Part shown: positions 24,978-31,054 of the stretch, piece after piece | How positions within the stretch are numbered: position 1 is the stretch's first letter | Layout of the letters: the number at the start of each line of letters is the position of its first letter | Assembly: GCA_964528095.1 (NCBI GenBank) | Contig: CAZGSG010000024.1 | Span: 1-31,054, forward strand | DNA: 31,054 nt | From: CAZGSG01 sp964528095 | GTDB lineage: Bacteria > Bacteroidota > Bacteroidia > Chitinophagales > Chitinophagaceae | Direction of reading: 5' to 3' | Notes under the pieces: generated by a model | Database searches by the model: none | Told to the model about the DNA's origin: nothing | Seen by the model: the letters and a program-made list of their open reading frames with translations, nothing else | Program-made: the position numbers and the translations under genes

Positions 24978-27900
24978 ATGAAAAAAACTGCCTTATTGAT
25001 CTTGTTTTTTGCCATTGGTATCCTGTCGGGATATGGGCGCGAAACAGGGAAAAAGAAATTTTTAAACGAAGAAATACGTAAACCAGGACTTGCACTGGTA
25101 GTTAAAGGAAAGATTACTGGCGAAGGAGGTGTACCGTTATCAGGTGCATCGATCCTCGTAAAAGGAACAACGAGTGGTACTACTTCAGGTGAGGATGGGA
25201 GTTTTATATTGACCGTCCCCGATGGAAATGCCATATTGGTTGTTTCTTCTGTTGGTTACGATGTACTGGAGATAAACGTCGGCGGCCGCACAGAGATCAA
25301 CATAACACTGGTGCTTTCGGCCAAAACACTTGACCAGGTAGTTGTGGTTGGTTATGGTACACAAAGAAAAAGAGATCTCACAGGTTCTATCACTTCTGTA
25401 AAAGGAGATGACATTGCAAAAATGCCTGGTACCAATCCAATCGGCTCTTTACAGGGTAAGGTAGCTGGTCTTACTGTCACCAATTCAGGAGCTGCAGGTT
25501 CAAGCCCGGTGGTACGTATCCGTGGTGTGAACAGTACTAATAGCGCCCGCCCGGTATATGTGGTGGATGGAATTTTACAAGACAATATTGATTACCTCAA
25601 CCCGGCTGATATAGAATCTATAGATGTATTGAGAGATCCGTCTTCAATAGCTATATACGGTCTGCGTGGTGCCAACGGGGTGATCGCGGTCACTACAAAA
25701 AGAGCAGCCAGGGGACAAACCCGCATCAGCCTGCAAAGTTCAGTGGGTATGCAACGTGTGAATGATAAGATTGCTGTTGTAGATGCGGATGGATTTAAGA
25801 AATTATACTCTGCACAATTAGCGAACCTGGGAGCCCCTGCCTTCGACTATACTAATTATACCGCTAATACTAACTGGCAGGACCAGATCCTGCGCGATGC
25901 CGTGATCAGCACCAATAACCTGAGCATAGCCAATAGCGGAGAAAAAAGCACCACCCTGATCAATATCGGTTACAACAACCAGGACGGTGTGATAAAGAAT
26001 GACAAGTACCAGAAATACCTGTTACGGCTCAATGAAGAGATCAGGTTCAACGACAAAATAAAAGTCGGCGCCGATCTTACCGGTTTTCACTGGATTCAGG
26101 ACCCCGCAGCAGTCGGAGTTACCAATGCGTTATGGGCAGCGCCAATTGTCCCGATCCAGTTGAATGAATATACTTATTACAGCATGCCTTCTTTCCAGCG
26201 GGCACAGGTTGGCAATCCCGTTGCCGCACTGAACAGGGGCAACAGGACATCGATCAATAAAGGTTTCCGTGTTGTTGGAAGTTTATTTGCAGAAGTAAAA
26301 TTCCTAAAATCATTTACCTGGAGATCTACCGTTTACACAGATCTTGGATTTAATAACAGCAGGAGCTATTCACGTCTTCCCTTTGCTTTTATCAATCTTG
26401 GGGAAGGAACTGCGGCAACTACTACTACGTATGATAATACTGCGAGAACAGGTGTAACACAGGAACAGGCTGAGTTCAAACGATTCCAGCAAGACCATAC
26501 ACTGACCTACGAGAAAAACCTAGGCCAGGGTCATCGTCTTACTGCGGTGGCAGGATTTACTTCTATCTATAGTTCCAGTACAAATGTGAGTGGTAATCGA
26601 CGTGATACAACGGTCAATGTTCCCGATAATCCCGATTTTTGGTACCTGAGCGCTATTAACAGTAATAATCCCGGCTCTTATGGTGGTGGCGGTGGCGAAA
26701 GCTCTATAGTGGGTTTGTTTGGAAGAATTAACTATGCCTTCAAAAACAAGTACCTGCTTAATGCTACTATCCGCAGAGATGGTAGTTCTAAATTTGCTCC
26801 TCAAAACAGGTGGGGAACATTCGGTAGCGTAGGTGCAGGATGGGTGATCAGCGATGAGAATTTTTTCAGCAATGTGAAAGTAATAGACTTCCTGAAATTA
26901 AGGGCTGCATTTGGCGAAACAGGAAACGCGAATGGTATTGCTGATAATATTTATAAGCCAGGTATTTCGAATGCATCAACAGCCATCTTTGGCGACAATG
27001 TATACACGGCGATACAGGCTGCTTATATTCCTGATCCAAACCTGCATTGGGAAGTAGTGAGAGGTATTGATATTGGTTTTGACGCCAGAGCGCTTCAAAA
27101 CAGGCTGAGCGTGGAAGTGAACCTGTACAACAGGACAACGACTGATATCCTTACAACCGTTACATTGCCCAATGAAACAAGAGGGTATTTTACCAATCTT
27201 GGTAAGATCACCAACAAAGGGATAGAAATAACGCTGGGCTGGAATGATAAGATCGGTAGTGATATAACCTATAGCTTCACACCCAATTTCAGTTATAATA
27301 AGAACACGGTTAATTCAATTGGTAATACAACTAATTTCCAACTGATAGGTAATGGCGGAGCCAACTTAACAGAAACAGGAAGATCTATCGGGTATTTTTA
27401 TGGGTACAGACAGGCGGGTGTTTACCAGTCTACGGCTGATCTTGGTAAAATGCCTGCTATGACAAACTCTTTGCCAGGCGACATTGCATATGCGGATATC
27501 AACGGCGATGGTATTATTTCTCCTGCTGACAGGGGATATCTTGGTACTCCTTTTCCTCCTTATAGCTTTGGCGCGAATCTATCTGTAGCTTATAAAGGAT
27601 TTGACGCAATAATTGAAGGACAGGGCGTGGCGGGCAACAAAATCTACACGCAACGTCGCACAGCTATTTTTGCAACGCTTAATTACGAAAGTAACCGTCT
27701 GAATGCATGGACTGCGCCAGGAACAAATAATGTAGAGCCGATTCTAGATAACAGCAGGGGCAATAACTTTTTATTCAGCACTTACTACCTGGAGCCAGGC
27801 GATTATTTCCGTCTGAGGACCGTGCAGTTGGGGTATACATTTGCAAATGGATTTCTAGGCAAAGCGATACAAAAAGCCAGGATATATATCAGCGGACAGA

Positions 27901-28034
27901 ATATCAAGACATGGAGCCAGGTAACGGGTTACTCTGCGGAAGCCCAAATAGGAAGTATCCTGGGTGGTGGTGCAGACAATGGCGCATACCCTGTGCCTGC
28001 TATATACTCATTTGGTTTAAATGTCACCTTTTAA
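24978..28034 (+). CDS. SusC-like TonB-dependent outer-membrane transporter without STN domain (cassette 2)
   Basis: Taken from the ATG at 24978 the protein has 1018 residues; the longer frame starts at a TTG. A short signal peptide (about 1-20) leads almost directly into the carboxypeptidase-D-like domain (about 42-115, GKITGEGGVPLSGASI). The LDQVVVVGYGT segment, plug and beta-barrel follow, ending VNVTF or similar (GLNVTF). It is a clear paralogue of the transporter at 17037 but lacks the STN domain, so it cannot signal to a FecR in the usual way. It should import a related glucan fragment together with the SusD encoded 23 bp downstream. A Gly-rich loop (YGGGGGES, about residues 570-577) sits in the barrel part. 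Confidence 0.95.
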   Translation: MKKTALLILFFAIGILSGYGRETGKKKFLNEEIRKPGLALVVKGKITGEGGVPLSGASILVKGTTSGTTSGEDGSFILTVPDGNAILVVSSVGYDVLEINVGGRTEINITLVLSAKTLDQVVVVGYGTQRKRDLTGSITSVKGDDIAKMPGTNPIGSLQGKVAGLTVTNSGAAGSSPVVRIRGVNSTNSARPVYVVDGILQDNIDYLNPADIESIDVLRDPSSIAIYGLRGANGVIAVTTKRAARGQTRISLQSSVGMQRVNDKIAVVDADGFKKLYSAQLANLGAPAFDYTNYTANTNWQDQILRDAVISTNNLSIANSGEKSTTLINIGYNNQDGVIKNDKYQKYLLRLNEEIRFNDKIKVGADLTGFHWIQDPAAVGVTNALWAAPIVPIQLNEYTYYSMPSFQRAQVGNPVAALNRGNRTSINKGFRVVGSLFAEVKFLKSFTWRSTVYTDLGFNNSRSYSRLPFAFINLGEGTAATTTTYDNTARTGVTQEQAEFKRFQQDHTLTYEKNLGQGHRLTAVAGFTSIYSSSTNVSGNRRDTTVNVPDNPDFWYLSAINSNNPGSYGGGGGESSIVGLFGRINYAFKNKYLLNATIRRDGSSKFAPQNRWGTFGSVGAGWVISDENFFSNVKVIDFLKLRAAFGETGNANGIADNIYKPGISNASTAIFGDNVYTAIQAAYIPDPNLHWEVVRGIDIGFDARALQNRLSVEVNLYNRTTTDILTTVTLPNETRGYFTNLGKITNKGIEITLGWNDKIGSDITYSFTPNFSYNKNTVNSIGNTTNFQLIGNGGANLTETGRSIGYFYGYRQAGVYQSTADLGKMPAMTNSLPGDIAYADINGDGIISPADRGYLGTPFPPYSFGANLSVAYKGFDAIIEGQGVAGNKIYTQRRTAIFATLNYESNRLNAWTAPGTNNVEPILDNSRGNNFLFSTYYLEPGDYFRLRTVQLGYTFANGFLGKAIQKARIYISGQNIKTWSQVTGYSAEAQIGSILGGGADNGAYPVPAIYSFGLNVTF

Positions 28035-28057
28035 TTATACCGATTAAATTAATAAGA

Positions 28058-29605
28058 ATGAAAACATTTAATAAAACAATAAAGGGCATTTGCACAGTAA
28101 TGTTTGCGATAGCACTTGTAATAGCTTTTACGGGTTGTAAAAAATTCCTGGACACACAAAGACAGGGAGGATATGATGAAGAGAATTACCCATATCCGGG
28201 AGGCTCCGGCCCGTATGACCAGTACATCTTCGGTGCATACAACAGTTTACGTGACTATAACGTGCATGTAGACGGATTTGTAAATGCAACCAGTATCAGA
28301 AGCGATGATGCGGATAAGGGAAGCACCCCATCAGATGGCGGAGCGGATGTGATCGCCATGGACAACTTTCCTGTTCTTCCAAGTAATGGCCGGACCAATG
28401 CGTTATGGACTGGCTATTACGGCCTGATCAACAAATGCAATGCTACTTTATACCAGATTGAGACCAATACGAATATTGTAGCCACCGATGCTATAAAGAT
28501 TCAATCACAGGCAGAAGTACGATTTATACGCGGCTATGCTTATTTTATGATGGTACGCATGTTTGGAAAAGTGCCAATAATCGACAGGCAATTTGAAAAT
28601 CCTGCATTACAAAATAATGTACCGCAGAGTACGGTAGAACAATTGTATGCGTTTATTGAAGGCGATCTGCAATTTGCTGCGGCTAACCTGCCCCCGGTCT
28701 GGGACGCAAAGTTTGTAGGTCGTATAACCAGCGGTGCTGCAAATGGAATACTTGCAAAAGTATACCTGACACAAAAGAAATGGGACCTGGCAATGAACAC
28801 GGCAAACCTGGTGATGATGTCTGGCCGCTATAATCTTTTAACGCCCTATGCAAAAATATTTGGCGAAGATGGAGAAAACAGTTCCGAATCAATATTTGAA
28901 ATACAGGGAAGAGCCGATGCAAACAACCAGACAGCACAGGGAATTCAATATGCGAGTTTACAGGGTGTAAGAGGAACTGGAGCATGGGATCTTGGATGGG
29001 GATGGAATATGCCAAGCAGTTTCCTGGAAGCAGCATATGAGCCCAACGATCCGCGGAAAGCCAGAACGATCTTATATACAAGTACAGCAACCACGCCCGG
29101 TCTGACGATTTTTGGAGAAGTAACACCACTCGGATTACCCAATCCGAAGTATAACAACAAAGTATACTCCAATCCGGCAATCCGTACAGCAGTGGGTAAC
29201 AGGATGAGTTATTGGATGAATGTGCGGATCCTGCGGTATGCCGATGTTGTATTAATGTACGCGGAAGCGGCTAATGAAGTGGGCGGCGCAGCTAATATTA
29301 CCCTTGCAAAAACAGCATTGAATTCAGTAAGGTTTAGGGCAAGAGCAGGCAATACTACCATCTTACCAGACGTTACCACAACAGACCAGGCAACGTTACG
29401 GGAAGCTATACGTCATGAAAGAAGGATTGAACTGGCGATGGAACATGACAGGTTCTTTGATCTTGTACGTTGGGGAATTGCGGGCACTACATTGACTTCA
29501 TCTGCAAGACCCAATTTTGTAGAACCAAGGGATCTGTTATTACCCATTCCACAGACACAAATAGATCTGAGCATGAATGTGTTGAAGCAAAATCCAGGAT
29601 ATTAA
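28058..29605 (+). CDS. SusD/RagB-family nutrient-binding lipoprotein (cassette 2)
   Basis: The start is the ATG at 28058 (515 residues). The frame is open to 27911, but that extension overlaps susC and would bury the lipoprotein signal. The signal ends at Cys27 (AFTGC). Family blocks are visible: an aromatic-rich YIFGAYNSLRDYN near the N-terminus, AEVRFIRGYAYFMMVRMFGK (about 150-170) and the C-terminal ERRIELAMEHDRFFDLVRWG (about 468-488). The DKGSTPSDGG stretch is shared with the SusD of cassette 1. It should bind glycan over the SusC barrel at the cell surface. The gene lies 23 bp after susC and 26 bp before the LamG gene. Confidence 0.95.
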   Translation: MKTFNKTIKGICTVMFAIALVIAFTGCKKFLDTQRQGGYDEENYPYPGGSGPYDQYIFGAYNSLRDYNVHVDGFVNATSIRSDDADKGSTPSDGGADVIAMDNFPVLPSNGRTNALWTGYYGLINKCNATLYQIETNTNIVATDAIKIQSQAEVRFIRGYAYFMMVRMFGKVPIIDRQFENPALQNNVPQSTVEQLYAFIEGDLQFAAANLPPVWDAKFVGRITSGAANGILAKVYLTQKKWDLAMNTANLVMMSGRYNLLTPYAKIFGEDGENSSESIFEIQGRADANNQTAQGIQYASLQGVRGTGAWDLGWGWNMPSSFLEAAYEPNDPRKARTILYTSTATTPGLTIFGEVTPLGLPNPKYNNKVYSNPAIRTAVGNRMSYWMNVRILRYADVVLMYAEAANEVGGAANITLAKTALNSVRFRARAGNTTILPDVTTTDQATLREAIRHERRIELAMEHDRFFDLVRWGIAGTTLTSSARPNFVEPRDLLLPIPQTQIDLSMNVLKQNPGY

Positions 29606-29631
29606 TTTAACAAGCATTAAAACTTCAATCA

Positions 29632-30558
29632 ATGAGATCGATCAAACAATATATTAATGGCGCCATTATTTGTGTTGCCATAACTGGTACCGGTTTGTTA
29701 TCATGTAAAAAAGATGGCAATCCCAACAATCTCCCCGGTGTTTCCACAGGGGCATATGAAGGCAAGATAGACGGCTTTAATAATTCGGACGAAGTATTTC
29801 CTGATAACCTGGTTGCTTACTGGTCATTTGATGGAACAAAGAACGAATTAAAAAGCGGTACAGCACCTACATCAACTGCGAATGATGCATTTGTAACAGA
29901 AGGAATAAAAGGCCAGGCATTGCGTCTTAATGCGGGATATTTATTTTATGGAACTCAGTTCGAAAAATTCAAAACAGATGCATTTAAGAGTTTCAGCATA
30001 AGCGCGTGGATACAGATACTGAATAATGGTTCAAAAAGAACAATGTTATTCCAGTTGGCAAGGCCGGGGATATTCAATGGCAATATCAATTTCGCATTGA
30101 ACACAAATTCCTTTCCGGCGTCTGATGTAGATAACTTCAAAATACAGCCAACCTTTACTGCTGTGAGTGGCGGTACACAGGATAATGTAAATACAAAACG
30201 GGATAACCCCGGTGATCCAAACTATTTCCCTTACCTGACCCCAAAGATTGGTGCTACAAAATGGACGCATGTACTGCTTACCTATAGCGGTACAACAGGA
30301 ATATTTAATATCTGGGCCGATGGCATTAAGATCGGCGCCTATCCAAGCAGAGGTACCGGCACCGCTTTATTTAAATCGTATGAACCAAGCCAGGTGATAA
30401 TTGGCGGTAACTATAATACCATACCAGGTATGTCTGTAAACGCAGATGTGACTTTTGCCGCCATGACCGGAAATATTGACGAGCTTAGAATATACAATAT
30501 TTCTTTACCTGATGCACATGTTAAAGCACTCTATAACCTGGGTTTGGCGCATAAATAA
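29632..30558 (+). CDS. LamG-domain surface lipoprotein, candidate glycan-binding protein (cassette 2)
   Basis: This 308-residue lipoprotein (Cys25 in LLSC) has a LamG-type jelly-roll from about residue 60 (LVAYWSFDGTKNELKSGTAP). It shares with the protein at 21934 the segments IKGQALRLNAGYLFY and GNIDELRIYN and the same order of strands, so the two are paralogues. The middle part (about 125-200) is much less similar, as expected if the ligand-binding face has diverged. It occupies the surface glycan-binding protein position, third in the cassette after susC and susD. No hydrolase catalytic pair is evident. The function is inferred from position and fold. Confidence 0.82.
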   Translation: MRSIKQYINGAIICVAITGTGLLSCKKDGNPNNLPGVSTGAYEGKIDGFNNSDEVFPDNLVAYWSFDGTKNELKSGTAPTSTANDAFVTEGIKGQALRLNAGYLFYGTQFEKFKTDAFKSFSISAWIQILNNGSKRTMLFQLARPGIFNGNINFALNTNSFPASDVDNFKIQPTFTAVSGGTQDNVNTKRDNPGDPNYFPYLTPKIGATKWTHVLLTYSGTTGIFNIWADGIKIGAYPSRGTGTALFKSYEPSQVIIGGNYNTIPGMSVNADVTFAAMTGNIDELRIYNISLPDAHVKALYNLGLAHK

Positions 30559-30593
30559 GATAATAGTATCGGAAAATAAATAGATGACCAGGG

Positions 30594-30660
30594 AAAGCCG
30601 GCTTCTTTTATTTGCGGCCTTAGCCCATTGAGCGGACGTAAATAGGGGAGCCGGCTTTTT
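30594..30660 (+). terminator. Long hairpin terminator after the LamG gene of cassette 2
   Basis: AAAGCCGGCT at the left (30594-30603) pairs with AGCCGGCTTT at the right (30649-30658), followed by further T residues. Inside, TATTTGCG and CGTAAATA continue the stem with one G-T wobble, giving a near-continuous helix of about 20 bp. It lies 35 bp after the LamG stop codon and about 57 bp before the GH144 start, the same relative place as the terminator at 22885. Confidence 0.85.
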
Positions 30661-30717
30661 AATAAAAAAAAGAAGAATAGTAATACAACTACTGAACATC
30701 TAAAAATCAATCTGTCA

Positions 30718-31054
30718 ATGAAAAATCTCACCTGCTTCCTCGTCTCATCAGTAATTTGTTTATATTCTTTCGGACAGGCAAAGACCAGGGCGGTACCAGC
30801 TGCTTTTAATCCATTGGCCCGGCCTAAAGATCTTTCGGACTCAGCCTTGCTCGATCTTGTACAAAAACAGACCTTCCGTTACTTCTGGGATTTTGCGCAT
30901 CCTGTTTCAGGCCTCTCAAGAGAAAGAAGTAATGAGTCTTTCAATTATGGTAATGAAGTGGTGACTACCGGTGGCACCGGCTTTGGGGTAATGTCTGTGA
31001 TTGTGGCAACGGAAAGAAAATGGATAGCCAGGGACACCGCGGCAAAATTTCTAT
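30718..31054 (+). CDS. GH144-type glucanase, N-terminal part only (cassette 2; cut by window end)
   Basis: The open frame from the ATG at 30718 gives 112 residues before the window ends. A signal peptide of about 20 residues ends YSFGQ-A and has no good lipobox (the Cys14 is preceded by Val-Ile), so export by signal peptidase I is expected. From about residue 43 it aligns with the catalytic domain of the protein at 22973: LVQKQTFRYFWDFAHPVSGL and TTGGTGFGVMSVIVATER match LVQQQTFKYFWDLAHPASGM and SGGTGFGVMAIITGVNR. The Ig-like domain of the first enzyme is absent. It is probably periplasmic and may act on imported oligosaccharides. The active-site acids lie beyond the window. Confidence 0.88.
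   Translation, partial: MKNLTCFLVSSVICLYSFGQAKTRAVPAAFNPLARPKDLSDSALLDLVQKQTFRYFWDFAHPVSGLSRERSNESFNYGNEVVTTGGTGFGVMSVIVATERKWIARDTAAKFL

Noticed and set aside
27911..28057. Longer N-terminus for the second SusD (start at 27911)
   Set aside because: The extension overlaps the 3' end of susC in another frame and would place 49 extra residues before a clear lipoprotein signal. The ATG at 28058 gives the family-typical start.

Overview
The window looks like chromosomal DNA of a Bacteroidota bacterium, most likely family Chitinophagaceae. Three things support this: two SusC/SusD outer-membrane uptake pairs with lipoprotein partners, a Bacteroidota-style ECF sigma factor / FecR anti-sigma pair feeding a SusC with an N-terminal signalling domain, and two GH144-type glucanases, a family founded on a Chitinophaga pinensis endo-beta-1,2-glucanase. 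The taxonomic call is inference from gene content. I saw no tRNA, rRNA, CRISPR array, transposase or integrase.

Region 1 (1-13225, minus strand, transcribed right to left) is an aerobic phenylacetate (paa) catabolic operon with a second pathway nested inside it. The order of transcription is paaA, ethanolamine-type permease, glutamine-synthetase-like ligase, iron-type alcohol dehydrogenase, class I amidotransferase-like hydrolase, aldehyde dehydrogenase, paaB, paaC, paaD, paaG, paaI, a Gfo/Idh/MocA oxidoreductase, a membrane protein of unknown function and paaY. The paa products form the PaaABC(D) epoxidase, the PaaG isomerase and the PaaI/PaaY rescue thioesterases. paaE, paaF, paaH, paaJ, paaK and paaZ are not in the window. 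The five inserted genes supply every step of the gamma-glutamylated ethanolamine pathway proposed in Streptomyces: uptake, glutamylation, oxidation of alcohol to aldehyde, oxidation of aldehyde to acid, and hydrolysis to glycine plus glutamate. Ethanolamine as the substrate is inference; an aromatic amine feeding phenylacetate is the main alternative. Most of the longer spacers in this operon carry inverted repeats that touch the upstream gene's stop codon, and a 47-bp imperfect inverted repeat pair brackets the dehydrogenase/hydrolase block.

Region 2 (13339-15133) holds a class II Fic protein with a C-terminal winged helix. Upstream of it is an AT-rich gap with a perfect 34-bp palindrome that overlaps a second palindrome, probably its operator.

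Region 3 (15134-31054, plus strand) is a polysaccharide utilisation locus, probably for beta-1,2-glucan. ECF sigma and FecR anti-sigma genes come first, followed by two paralogous cassettes of susC, susD, LamG lipoprotein, hairpin terminator and GH144. The first SusC carries an STN signalling domain; the second does not. The first GH144 is a lipoprotein with an Ig-like N-terminal domain. The second has a plain signal peptide and runs off the right edge. The likely flow is surface capture by the SusD and LamG lipoproteins, cleavage by the lipoprotein glucanase, import through SusC and further cleavage in the periplasm by the second enzyme.
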